Source: Schizochytrium sp. TIO01 (taxonomy: Eukaryota; Sar; Bigyra; Thraustochytrida; Thraustochytriidae). From it: a stretch of DNA of 64,000 nucleotides. The stretch lies in contig SMSO01000031.1 in NCBI GenBank assembly GCA_004764695.1, positions 990,600 to 1,054,599 on the forward strand, in the 5' to 3' direction. A program made the translations under genes and the position numbers. Position 1 is the first letter of the stretch. Each line of letters opens with the position of its first letter. This document shows, in pieces, positions 28,596-40,532 of the stretch. The notes under the pieces were generated by a model. It saw only the letters and a list, made by a program, of their open reading frames with translations. It had not been told where the DNA came from and ran no database searches.

Positions 28596-31500
28596 TTACA
28601 GAATAGAGTCATCTATTTCAACGATGAACGGATTGCCTCGACGCGCAGTTGCAGGTGTGTATACAGCCTCGGCTGTCATTGGGGGAGGAGCCGAGGCTGC
28701 TGAGGCTGCAGGGGTGCTTGCAACGTGAGAAGTCACATGGTTTGCAGATGGTACAACACTTGCTGTTGGGACATTGTCCCAGTCTGGTTCAGAGTTCCTA
28801 TCCACTGGTACGGGCGAGCTTTGGGCAAAACTACTGCTTCGCAGTTGTGATTGCGAGTCTTCATGAAGTCTAGATTGACGCCGAACACTACTTTCTACCA
28901 CGGTAGGAACAGATCTAGCAGAAGATACTCCATTACCTGGACTAGAAACTCTGCGCGCAGACGCTCCTAAAGAACTTGTTGGTGTCACTACCGCGGGTGG
29001 GCTTGTGACAGTAGGGACTTGAGGTGCAGTTGCAGGTGTAACAGGTGATACATAGAGCGGAGGAGCTGAAGGGGATGGCGTGGACTCTGTAGAAAGTGAT
29101 GTAGCCGCCAGATGTCGCGTCTCGATCGAAATAACGCGAGTTGGCTGCGGGGAAGGGGCAGTTTCTCTCGCATTCGAGGTTGTAATAGGAACCGATGAAG
29201 AGGCAGCTGTGGAGTGTGACGAATTAGATGCTGTTCGTGAAGGCCGAGAGGACGTTGTTGTTGGGGTGTCAGACAGCTCGCTGGGAAGGGTACCGGAAAG
29301 GAGTTCGAGACGCCGAGATCTATCTCTACGTTCAGCTTCACAGGCATTGCAAAGGCCTCGGACATTTTGTTTGTTAGAGTAGTTGTCTTGACATTCGGGA
29401 CATTTGGGGGGCGTGTGACTGGCAATCGGTCTTGATTTACTCCAGAACCATCGACTGCCACAACTGCGGCAGCAGAAGCTGTAGTAGATCTTCTTCCAGG
29501 GCGCGTAGAAGTCGAGCTGGAACGCTGTCCTTGACTAGTACGTCCAGCGGCACCTCCAGCTGCTGACGCTCTCCTTATAGCGCCCTTTGCTGCTCGCTTT
29601 CTCAGTTCAGCATCTGAAGGCGACCCACAATACCGACAGCATATGACGATAGCAATAATAAGACCTAGTACGAATGCTCCACAGCCGGCCCCAATGGCGA
29701 TGAACTTATGTTCCCGCAAGGCTTCTAGTAATTTATCAAAGGGAGATGTACTGTCACTGTTGTCATCAACAGTGGACGATAGAGAGGACGCGCAAACACC
29801 GGGACCAGAGGACGTAGGAGCGGATGTTGCAGCGGATCCATTGTCATAGCAATTTTCTCCAGTCGAATTCCATGAGCAAGCGGACCAGTTGATACAGCTA
29901 ACCTCCTTTGATTGCGAGTCACATCGGCCCTGTGCCAGCAGGATAAACACCTGTATTTTTACATTTGTCATAGTCTTCAAGGTAAATACATGCGGTGTAT
30001 AAGTTGCATTCAGCGGAGTTGTTATCATAGCTTGAACACTGATAACCCACAGGCGGTTCTGAGGCGCTTGTTGGGGCAGATGTAGGTGCCAAAGTACTAT
30101 TTTTTTTGCAGTAAGTGGGCTGACTAGATGTTTCGAAGCAATCGTCATCAGAGATGCATATTTCTCCTGGGAGACACCCATTACAGGAGCCTCCGCAATC
30201 TACGTCTGTTTCATCTTCGTCAAGAACACCATTGTTGCACGTGATAGTCGCTGACGCCTTCAAGGTGGCGGCGCGTACACACGCGGAACTGCTACAGACA
30301 AGCCGGTCACCAGGATCCTCGTCTGTTTCAAGCAATCCACCGCACGTGGTGCCTTCTTCGACATTCTGGCCACTGTCTCCGTCGACTTCGAAGCAAGTGG
30401 AGCTGCTCTCACTAGTTCGGCATTGGAGTACACCACAGGAAGCATTGTAGTCATTATAGTCGGCTGATTCACACACAACATAGCCTTTGTTGTTGCATTG
30501 CTCCTCATGGGATTTACAGTCGCCCACAAAACAAGATCCCTTGTCATCGGTACCACATGAGTTTCCATTTGGCATATGAGAGTCAACAGGGCATGTCGAT
30601 ACCTCCCCATTGCAAGTTTCAGCGATATCGCAATCCTCGTCTGCCGCATCACGGCAAACATAGCTTTCGTTTGCAAATCGGATTTTGCATGTAGATTCAT
30701 TACAGCAGACGTCGTCTGCACTGCACTCTGCACCATCAATGAGTTTACATTCAGAACCATCGCAACAAGGGTCAAGGTCACTGCAGTCATCTTCACCACA
30801 GTCACATTCTTCTCCACTCTCACGAACGCCGTTACCACACACAGGTTCGAGCGTCCAGGTGATAGTAGCTGCATCCTCGGCACAGGCTGAGTTAACACGC
30901 TCGTAGTTTGGGCGGTAGGTGCAACTACTGGTGCAGCCTGATGGATAAGAAACACCACCAAATGCCATTTCAAGCCAACCTACAGTGCAAGTTGACCAGT
31001 CGTCCTGATCAACTCCGTCCGGGTCCATAATCCAAGCCCCAGCTGTGCATGGAGAAGAAACAGGGGTGTCTTCCAGATAGTATGTTGTGTGTTGTACACC
31101 AAGATTGTGTCCAAGCTCATGAGCCAAAATTGTTGCCACTGTAGAGAGCTGAGAATCAGTTGCTTGAACAACACCCGTGGCAGATGACTTACTGCATAGT
31201 ACATTAACATGAGCCAGACCGACGGTGCTTGAACGAAAATTTAGACCTGAAAGAAGTTGCGCTGCGCCATGGTCCGGGAAGACTGTTATCCGTAGAAAGT
31301 AGCTGCGAACGCCAGCTAGTAAAGTCTGATAAGAGAGTTTCTTCATTTGCCTCCCCATCATCGTCAATTTCTGGAGTCCAATAGTCTCCGTGGGAGAATG
31401 TAATCATGCCAACGATCTGAAGTGAGAGTGTGATTGTGCTTGTTTGCTCATTGAGTTTGTTGTAGAGTTCTACTGTCTCTTGTAATAACTCGGCGCTATT

Positions 31501-32289
31501 CAAAAGTGTATCATCGCCATAGGCTACAAAACGAGCATGGTCGTTCACGATGAGTAGTTTGATATATTTAGTTGTCTTGGTGAGTTTCCGGCCGGTCAGC
31601 GAGGAGAAAAGAGATTGCTGCGATGTTCTTGAGGTCTGGGTGCGCAGACCAGGGTTTTCAAGATCGCTAGGAAGAATAACCTCCGGTACTTCTTTGTGTT
31701 CGCAATGATAGGGTTTGTCGAGAATTGGGTCAATCCAATAAACCAGGCAACGGGCCGTCGACCCTTCAATTTTACCGACAGGAACGAGTGCAAGTCGTCC
31801 ATCATCAGATTCAAAGGACCCGGAGAAGCGATTTGCGCAAGTTCGCGCGAGGCTGACGTGGCCGTTGGGGTCTTGAGACCTGTATAAACAATCAATAACG
31901 TGATGTTGTAGTTTCTTCGTAATACCGCGCTTATCTACGTGCCGATGTTGAACTGCACCCCCTGGAAATATACTGTTATCCGGTTCGACAACGATATGGC
32001 GGGATGTGTTGAATGCAATAAAGTCCAGGGTTAGCGAAGACTGGCGGCCGTCGCCGTCATGCTGATAAAGCAGTTCCACATCCACAAACTCGTACGACAT
32101 ACCCACTTCTTCTAATCTTGCTACAGTCTGGCGCCAGTCCCACACTGCTCGCGATGGTGAAATCAATAGAGCTAGTGTCGCTACAACGAGAGCTATGGCA
32201 ATTCTCGAGCTCACATTCCGCCTGCTGCTTTTACGTATTGACGAAGTCCCCGTTGTTGTTTTGCACAATGACATCCCAGAAAACATCAT
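28596..32289 (-). CDS. ADAM-type transmembrane metalloprotease-disintegrin, interrupted by three apparent frameshifts
   Basis: The gene reads leftwards from an ATG pair at 32289/32286. Domains in order are: a hydrophobic signal/anchor (IAIALVVATLALLI), a propeptide-like region, a reprolysin-type catalytic domain with HELGHNLGVQH (31089-31121) and a Met-turn-like WIMDPD, a Cys-rich disintegrin domain starting CGNGVRESGEECDCG, two related Cys-containing segments, one transmembrane helix (FVLGLIIAIVICCRYCG) and a long Ser/Thr/Pro-rich cytosolic tail with a CPEC...CNAC zinc-finger-like motif. Zinc ligands and the catalytic Glu are present. The reading frame changes at three C/G runs: 31276-31278, 29928-29930 and 29406-29411. 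No believable intron explains these, so they are sequencing errors or decay. Such proteins shed surface ectodomains. It should be called a pseudogene if the indels are real. Confidence 0.8.
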
Positions 32290-33402
32290 CTTGTGTAATA
32301 AATGAGATGAGCTACCCGACTCAACTTCACTAGACAGGCAACGCTACTCGGCCAGCCAGTCCCTCGACGATGTTTTTCGTAGATTGGCGTATGAATGGGC
32401 TGAGCCACTTGAGTAGAATATGTGAATTAGCCCTGCTGCTTTGCTTGTTTACAAGTTAACCTATAAGTGAGAAGTTGTGAACCGGGAGTCTTGTGCAAGC
32501 AAGGCAAGTAAGGCAAGCACACCTTCGGGGAGCGAGCAGTCCTTGCTTCAAACAAACCGCACAAACAGCAAGGTCTCCGGAGCTGGCTGGTCCAAACAAG
32601 GCTTTCTGCGACAATGGCCGGTCCCGTGGCCTCTTGAACCAAGCGTGAAACTTCACTTAGCGATGGTCTCTTCGCCGCTGTTTCGGAGCCGGTAACAATA
32701 AAACGCAGAACAATATAAAAACAAAAAACAAAACAAAAAAACAGAATAATCAGGCGATCGCTACAGACTGCCTGATATAGGAAAACGCTGTGGCACGGGC
32801 TCCCACGGTGCCGCTCCAGGCCCAGGCGCCCCCGTCAGCCTGTCTGCGTGGAGAGGTTCTCCAGCCTCAGGCACAAGACCGCAAATCGGTCAACGCAGTT
32901 TGAGTTCAACCTGTTATTAAGTGTTTGAGTGACATTGGCCTCGCCAAGAGTGATGTTCTTCCAAACGATTTCATTCATCTCTTTTCTTTCAAATATTATT
33001 ATTATTCTTTCTTTTAATTCTTTTAATTCTTTTCTTTCTTTTCTTTCTTGTTTCTGTTTTGGGACGTACCAAATAGACAACTTACATTCTCCTCGATGCT
33101 TCGGCAGATCGCCATTCCAGCCACCCACCAACAAACAATCCGTTCTCATTCCTTCGAAGGTCGATCGATCGATCGAGAGAGCCCAAATCACTTTCGAGAT
33201 TCTTTCAGGGCCCCGGCTCGCTACAATTTGGAGTCGCCATGCGAAGGAGACACGCTTTAGTTTTATTTCTTCCATTACCCTATCATGCTTTATATACCAT
33301 GTTCTACACATACATATTTAGTTCATCAAGGTTCCTCATTCCCTCTTCATTAAAAGGCCTTTATCTTTATTCTTATTTCTTTCTCTCTTAAAATAAAATA
33401 AA

Positions 33403-33540
33403 AAATACAAATACAAATACAAATACAAATTAAATAAAATAGTCGGCTTGAACAGCACTTTAGTTATACTAATACAGCACAAACAATCAAAGAAACAATC
33501 AAAGAAACAAAGAAACAACAAAGAAACAAACAAAGAAACC
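33403..33540. repeat. (ACAAAT)n and (AAACAAAG)n-type simple repeats
   Basis: Two adjacent microsatellites: ACAAAT units at about 33403-33430 and AAACAATCAAAG/AAACAAAG units at about 33478-33540. Confidence 0.85.
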
Positions 33541-34102
33541 CATTGAGCACGCGCCTTTCTTCATAGAGAGCTGAGCCGTAAGCACGTAAACTCAAGTCAA
33601 ACAGAACGGAACGGAACAGAACAACAACAACATAGAACAGAACAAAAAGAACGAACAAACAAACAGCATCTTGGACAAAGTCGCGACGTTTTCGATCGAT
33701 CTCGTGCGTGGCAGAACTGCAAAACTCCGTGGCGGCGCAGCTTCTCCTCAATCTTCGGTTTGCAGAGCTCTCATGCCTACTCTCCAAGCGCGCGAGCGAG
33801 CGTCCACTGGCTTTGAAGCAGCCGGCCAATCAAAGAACTGCGGCGATCCTACGAGCTCTTTTCCTAGTCCCTGAACGGGTCTGTCTATGAGGAGCCCCAA
33901 AACACAGACGACAGCACATCCAACGAACCGCTGCGAAGGAGCAGCGATCAGGTTTTTGAAGAGCCCCGCCTCGACGAGTTCACGTGGCTCTGCGATTGCT
34001 TCGCTCTCTTCGGTTCCCGCTTTTCGACAGCTCTTCGAGTTCTTCTCGTTCGAGATGACGGAGAACTCCTCCAAATCGCTCAACGCCAAAATCCGCTTCA
34101 AC

Positions 34103-34170
34103 CGTTCTTTCGTTCTCTCTTTCGTTCTGTTCTTTCGTTCTCTCTTTCGTTCTTTCTTTCGTTCTTTCTG
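34103..34170. repeat. (TTCGTTCTCTC/TTCGTTCT)n simple repeat
   Basis: Degenerate TTCGTTCT-type units covering about 68 bases. Confidence 0.85.
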
Positions 34171-34951
34171 TGAACATTGTACCTATGTACCTACTCGCTT
34201 ATTCTTCTTCTTACAACAAGTTTTATCGATGTACCTGTAAAGTATATTTTAGTATCTTTGCTTTTCTTTTTGCAAGACTGAAACTAAAGTTAGGAAAACT
34301 AAAATCGAAGTACGTTTCACTCCACTATCATGCTCTGGGTCGATGGCCTTTCTATAAACAGGCACTAGAGATGCCCCATTCAATCCACATGTTGATGGAA
34401 TGCGGAATCAGACACAACAGCAAACAGCAAGTTAACTTACAATACACAAAATCGTAAGAAGCGCGTTAAGTTCGTCTCAGAAATAAGAGTTGCGCAATGC
34501 TGTACTCTCAACCTCCCTAGCTATCAACTAAGGGGTCTTACCGTAGGGGAGCACATCACGGAAGTCCCCAATAATACAACAGAAAGAAATAGAAATAAAT
34601 AGAAATAAATCGATGCCATGCCCAGACAGAAGCTTCTAACTCCAGCCGGCCAAAACGTACGTTATGGATGGGGGGACGGCTTCCCAGTGGCGGTGTGGTG
34701 CTCACCAAACCCGCTCAGAGGCGATCTCTCCGCGCCGACCACGGCATAAATAAACGGGGGTCTCAGCGAAAGGACCTCCTCGAGCCTCGAGCGAGAGAAC
34801 GAGTGTTTTATTGGCTTCTTCTACACTTACTTCTCCACGTCGTCTTCGCTTCACTGCTACCGTTAAGCCTAGGCGGCGCGCTACCGCGTACACACCTTCG
34901 CTGGCGCTTTTTTAGTTTTGCTGCCGTTTCTGCAGCAAAAGGACCTCAGAC

Positions 34952-35034
34952 TGTCTCTCTCTCTCTCTCTCTCTCTCTGTGTCTCTGTCGTTCTCGTTCC
35001 CGTTCTCGTTCCCGTTCCCGTTCTCGTTCTCCTT
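34952..35034. repeat. (TC)n followed by (GTTCYC)n repeats
   Basis: A TC dinucleotide run (about 34952-34979) is followed after ten bases by hexamers alternating GTTCTC and GTTCCC (about 34990-35034). Read on the minus strand, the hexamer part encodes alternating Gly-Thr/Asn-Glu/Gly-Asn type peptides, explaining repetitive ORFs there. Confidence 0.88.
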
Positions 35035-35348
35035 CCATAGCGTTCCAAAGAATGGCCGACCTGAAAACCTGAGATCGCCGCTTCGTTGAAAGTCTGACTC
35101 ATCTGTTGCTCTCTGCGAGGCTGCGTCAAGTTCGAAGGCGTGGCGGCCACCGCTAGAGAGAGGTTCGGTCTGCGGGTGCGCAGTCCACTGGGGTCCACGA
35201 CTGAGAGGCCCTTGGTTGTTTATTGTGTCAAGCGGAGGCCGACTCGAAGAAAGAAAGGAACAGACCAAGAGAGAGAAGAAAGGAGCAAACAAACAGTGCC
35301 TACTTCTTTCTTTTAAAGCGCTCCTTCTTTTTAATTGAAAGGCCATAG

Positions 35349-35384
35349 AAACAAAGAAACAAAGAAACAAAGAAACAAAGAAAC
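35349..35384. repeat. (AAACAAAG)n simple repeat
   Basis: About four and a half 8-base units, the same unit type as at 33.5 kb. Confidence 0.88.
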
Positions 35385-36240
35385 CAACTTGAAGAGACAA
35401 ACCAACCAACCAGCCAGCCAGCGTGAGCCCCAAGAAAGCAAACTCGAGGGAGGAAACGCACAGAGGCGGGCGCAGAGGAGCATCAGCTTAGCTTTTTGCA
35501 CATAGCCGTCAAAGCGATACTTGGTAATCATTCTTTCGAAAACTGCAAAAAAACATTAAAAAAAACAATTAAAAAAATAAAAAAAAAAAAAACTTACTCT
35601 GTCATACGTTTGTTTCCGCCTTGGTCAGTCAGAGGCCTCCCGCCGACTGCAAGATCTGCGAAAGCGGACCTTCGCTGGAGGACGTCGCGGTCTCGCACCA
35701 GCGAAGGGTGGGCCTATGGATTACCGGGTTAGAGAAAGAATGGCACTGATTGGTTGGTTTATCTGCCTTCGAGCTCGGTTCGCTCCGGGGCGCCATATTG
35801 GTTGCAAGTTACCGGTGGTTCAATTGAAAGAAGAAGAAGAAGGAAAAATTATTATGCGCCTCATTGTGTCAGCTTTTAAAGCTCTTAAAAGTGAAACATA
35901 CACATACCATGAAAAAGAGGTAAATCCCAAAATTAAAAATGAACGATGAAAGAACGATTCTGCTCACCCCTCATAGAGAGCGCCTAAGCAGTCCTAAGGT
36001 TAAAGCGCGAGAAAGAGCGATGGAGGATGGAAATGTGCGAAGAAGCAGCGTTGAAGTTCTTTCTTTCGTCATGAATGGCCAAACTTGAAGATGCGCCAAA
36101 GGCCGCCGGGCGCTGCGAAGGCCCTCGCAAGCGCTCCGCTACCGCGGCACATGCCCAGGCAGTCGCTGCCGATACCGGGTAGAATGCGCCGCGGCCTTCA
36201 TCGTCGAGAACACAGCTTCCTTCCTTGGCTTATTTTACAA

Positions 36241-36316
36241 TAAACAAATAAATAAACAAATAAATGAACAAATAAATGAACAAATAAATAAATAATGAAA
36301 TAAATAAAGAAATAGA
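36241..36316. repeat. (AAATAAAC/AAATGAAC)n simple repeat
   Basis: Degenerate 8-base A-rich units over about 76 bases. Confidence 0.85.
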
Positions 36317-36749
36317 TAACCAATAACCATTGCAAAAGCGCCTTTCGAAGTGAATTCGTCTCTCAACTAAGAAGAAGAAGAAGACACGTTATCGGTCTGT
36401 GGAGCATCGGTATAACGCGACGAGGCCGCCCAGGCAGACCCAGGATCCTGGGCGTTATGGCAGAGATCGGTTTGCGGTCGCGCTGGCGCTAGATCAACGG
36501 GAACCAGTGATCACGGCTGACGGACTTCGCGCCGAGGAGACAGACAGGTAGGTACGTCACTTGTACCCGGTCTGACTGTCTAAGTGTCTGTCTCTCTGTC
36601 TGTCTGTCTGTAAACGGGCAAATGCTGCTTTGATTTTCTACAGTCCTGTTCCTATTACAGTTCCTGGAAAGAGAAAGTTGAGAAGAAAAAGAAAGTGATC
36701 TGAAGTTTATATGTAACGAGGAAAACATTCCTTTAGGCACTTAGAGGTG

Positions 36750-36800
36750 TTGTTCTATTCTGTTCTGTTCTGTGTTGTTCTGTTCTGTTCTGTTCTCTGT
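36750..36800. repeat. (TGTTC)n simple repeat
   Basis: Pentanucleotide repeat with a few interruptions (TGTTG, TATTC). Confidence 0.85.
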
Positions 36801-36868
36801 TTGTTTCAAGGCCTTTTTCTGAGGGAAAGAGAAGAAGAACCCAAACGATGAGAACTCTGAAAGGGAAG

Positions 36869-36905
36869 TCAATCAATCAATCAATCAATCAATCAATTAA
36901 AAGGA

Positions 36906-36937
<32 letters not shown>

Positions 36938-37016
36938 ATGAATGAATGAATGAATGAAAGAATGAACGAATGAATGAAAGAATGAATGAAAGAATGAATG
37001 AATGAATGAATGAATA
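36869..37016. repeat. Compound (TCAA)n - (GAAA)n - (GAAT)n microsatellite
   Basis: Three tetranucleotide blocks follow each other: TCAA (about 36869-36898), GAAA (about 36903-36938) and GAAT with GAAA/GAAC variants (to 37016). Each block differs from the previous by one base, which suggests stepwise mutation of an older repeat. Confidence 0.9.
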
Positions 37017-37962
37017 CCTGCGATTGAAGGATCCTGAATGCGGATCGGAATCGCGAACCCATGAACCGCGAATGAGAGATCCTGCAAACTGGGGAAAGAC
37101 CAGAGACCTTGCTCGAGCAAGCGTGACCAGAGCTAGTTCGCAGCTTGGAAGGCAGCAAGCAGGCGGCCTCGCAGGCATGTTCCATGCGGATGTAGCGCTT
37201 CCTGAAGACACAGACAGGCTTGTTTGATCAGACGTCGATGGAATTTGCGAGCGCCGCGGCGCCTGAAACCCGCCTCGATCAGCGCAGGGGCATTCAAACC
37301 GGGAGCAAACTCAGACCCATTGCGACGGACGTACACCACAGCCTGCAACAGAGCCTGCAGCAGCGAGGTTTACACGGACAGAGGCCCATACTTTAGTTGC
37401 GCTCGGGCATCGGCACCGCATTCCGTATTCGGGAGCGCAATTTGCGAAAGGAATACACGCCAAATCCGCGCCTTCTGCGGCCAATTTGTGGAGCAGCCTC
37501 GCAAAGCTAGCCAGCTCTGCCTGACGGCGTGGACGCTGCCGCGGTGCGGACAATGCACGGCCACGATTAAGCTTCCTGTCCTCGAGGACGATTCAGAAGG
37601 GATGGAGCATCTCGAGAGCGTCGCGTCGCGTCTCGAAGCAAGCTCGGCGATTCCAAGAACGAGCTTCTCGCAGAGACGCTTCTTCTGAGATCTTTAGAAG
37701 AGGAGTCGCTGCGCTGCCTGGTGGACTCATTCGTTTGCGCTGTCTCGCATCAATTTATCCATCGATTTATCCATCGGTCCATCGATCCATCAAGAGGCAC
37801 ACGGTTCCCCGAATGGATGAACCTTGTGCTGCCAAGTACATTCGTAGAGATTGGTTTACAGGCATGAGAGCACGACAGAGACCATGAAGACAGTCCGCGT
37901 GTATTGTGCGTGACAAAGGCTGCCGAAGCCAATGCATTCGTGGCACTGGCGGTATCTTGAAA

Positions 37963-38013
37963 GCTCGATCTTCAAGAGCAGCTCTGACGTTGTGGTGCTC
38001 TTGAAGATCGAGC
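37963..38013. repeat. Perfect inverted repeat, 18-bp stem and 15-base loop
   Basis: The left arm (37963-37980, GCTCGATCTTCAAGAGCA) is exactly complementary to the right arm (37996-38013). The loop is 37981-37995. Pairing stops at both ends. If transcribed it would form a stable hairpin; function unknown. Confidence 0.9.
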
Positions 38014-40532
38014 AAGTCTGACTTGGCTGCGGAAGAGCGAAATGGAATCGAAGAATGACGACCCCCATCGCCTGCTTGAGTATTGGAAAAAAGGGCTCCA
38101 AAAGAAAAGCATTGGCGGAAGAGGAATCTCGGCGTGAAGAAAGGGATGTTTGGGGGAGATATGATGTGACTGGTAAGTTGAGGACTTATTGGAGAAGAAG
38201 AAAGGGAAAACACACGAAGTACGACCGAAGCTCTGTCGTCCAAAGTTTTGGGATAAATAATAACATAAAATAGAGCGAAGAGATTGAACTATTCCGGTAC
38301 CATATCAAGGTATAATCATGTATTTAATAAGAATAAAAATAAAAAGAGGCTGCTCTCCCCCCTTTTTAAAATTGTAATTATTTTAATTAGTTAATTAAAA
38401 TTAAAAAAAGAGAGAACTTGGAAAAATAAAAGAAAAACATAAACATATGCAATTGCACGCCTAAAGTAAATGTGACCCGGCGGTCAAAGGCGTCACTTTC
38501 GAAGCTCGATGGTGTCGAGGTTCACGAGAAACAAGCCAAGAGAGAAGTGATAACTATAGGTCAGTTGAACACGCAGCTTCGGACGCACTTACCTCAGGCT
38601 GCGCGCAGTAATGAGTGGGTGCAACTGACCTTCGTAGTACCAGAGAAAGAAAGAACGAACTCACTCTTGAGGGAAGGGGTGGGTACTTCAGGACGCTGAA
38701 AAGACATCATCTTCGTTTTAGCAACGCCAAGACCTGGTAGGACAGTAGCTCTAGGTAGGTTTGACGGTTTAAAAGGTAAGTAGTTCATGAGGACGGAGAA
38801 GGAGTGACCAGCTCGCACTCGTGCGGGATTTGATGTCCTTTCAGCAGTTGCAGATGGCGCTGGAATTGTCTAATTGAAACGAACGAAAAGGATTGGTTTT
38901 TAAAGGGTTGGCCAAAATCTATCACATTCCTAATTAACTCATCTGCTAACATGATGGTCAAAGGGGATATTGATCAGCTTCAGGGTTCTTCTACGAGGTT
39001 ACTCATTACTACCCAGGAAACCAATCGACATTGGCGAGCGCTCGTCCATCAAGCGAATCACTTCCAAAGAAGATGAAATCGATGGTTTGCTTTTGTCTCC
39101 ATTCCAAGCACAGTGTAACCCAAACATAGAGTCGGTTAGTAGCCAGTAAACCTGTCTTGCTCTTTGAGAATGGACATGCTAGGAGTCGTTCCTTGTGATA
39201 CAACGTCCAACCTCTCTAAATCTACAAAGAAGCTATATATGTCAAACAAATTAGTCTTCGGGGGGCACCAGACACAGTACACTCCCTATTTTTTTCTTTA
39301 TATCCCCAAACACACTAATATGTTAAATAAGTTACACGTTAGAGTAAAACTCCCCTCCCAAATAATAGTGTCGCCAAAAATATTTCACCATGTTCTATTC
39401 TGAATCCAGGAAGCCCCTGCAAACTCATAGGAAAGTACAGGTAAGGCCAGAATTTCCAAATATGATAAGCTTATTAGGGGCAATTTTCGAGACAAACCAA
39501 TCATTGATGTGAACTCAATATGTTTTGAGGCAGCTTTGCAAATGTTGCACAGATGCACGTTTTCTTTAACTATCTTGTTTGGGAAAGGTGTGGCTTATCT
39601 AACTAAGTTCTCCTTACTTACAAAGCTGGCATTGAATTTTCAAAGGTTTCTACAACAGTCAAAATGTAGAGAACATATCAGTCTTCTAGTGCGAATCAGG
39701 AAATATTATCCTCTCTATAAAATTAAGACTTACGCCCGGTCCAGTAGCTGAGACAGACTATAGTTCGGAGTGTTGAAACTGCGTTGCCGTGTGGGCACCA
39801 AATGAATTATACATACTAACAGTGCCCCAGTACTCTCGTACTCCACAAAGAGTGCATTTAAAGCAAGAGATAATCTCTAAGATGTAACACATGGGAATCC
39901 CCAATCCTTTTCTCCATTAGTTTAGTCGACCACGCCTCAAATTCCCTCACTAACCCTAAAATCATCATAAAACTCAACGTCCTGGTAAAAATAGACCGCA
40001 TCTTCATTTTATTCATTACAGCGTTGTTTTGATTCCGCGGACCTCGGACCTTCATGGCATTCTAAATCAAGTCTACTCACTACCATAAACGTGCCATTTC
40101 ATCAGCTACTACGATACCTTTTGCTGCATTTGCTTCATGTAAGCATCAGACATGGTATTAGGTATAATAGTCATGGTGTCGCTCTTATTCATACTGCTAA
40201 AAACCTTCTAATCTGAACCAAACAATAGTGAGAACTACTAGTGGTAGCATATATGGAGAGTGAAAGGTGTGTGCCAAAGTGGTCACCCTTTACTTTACTA
40301 TAGGCCTATAATATTCGTGGCGATGCGGCCGTACATAAAAGAATCTAATGGCGGGTGGCGGCAAGCGACAGGTCGTGGGTCCAGAAGCGGAGTCGAGGGC
40401 GCTTGCAGAGCGTGGCGCTTAGACTCTGAGCTCAGTGTACGTCAGAGAGGACTCGAGGGAGGTCCTTTCTTGTTCGTACAGGATTCTTCTTAGTTTTATT
40501 GGTTTACGAGCGAGTTCCGCAACGAGATCGGC

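Larger units (their letters stand above)
32290..40532. other. 8-kb gene-poor region rich in microsatellites
   Basis: No gene can be supported between the ADAM gene and SOF1. From about 32.7 to 37.8 kb, many unrelated simple repeats alternate with moderately GC-rich unique sequence; the larger open frames (for example 37224-37688 +, 33748-34101 - and 34912-35433 -) overlap antisense frames or run through repeats, and none has a recognisable domain. From 38.2 to 40.2 kb the sequence is AT-rich and again lacks recognisable coding potential. The last ~200 bases (40330-40530) are GC-richer and probably contain the SOF1 promoter and leader. I see no rRNA, tRNA or transposase signature. Confidence 0.5.

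Noticed and set aside
29920..29950. A 21-nt GT-AG intron at the second ADAM frameshift
   Set aside because: Its length is a multiple of three and so cannot change the frame.
30430..31130. The metalloprotease-disintegrin as a secreted venom-type toxin
   Set aside because: The protein has a transmembrane helix and a long cytosolic tail, as in cell-surface ADAM sheddases.
31255..31285. A 22-nt GT-AG intron to explain the first ADAM frameshift
   Set aside because: It would remove the conserved residues before QLLSG, and 22 nt is far below the introns seen elsewhere in the window (about 100-390 nt).
34912..35433. 173-codon minus-strand frame with NGNENGNEN repeats
   Set aside because: It runs through hexanucleotide and TC repeats and has no recognisable domain.
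36889..37211. Long minus-strand frames rich in HSF repeats
   Set aside because: They are translations of the GAAT/GAAA microsatellite.
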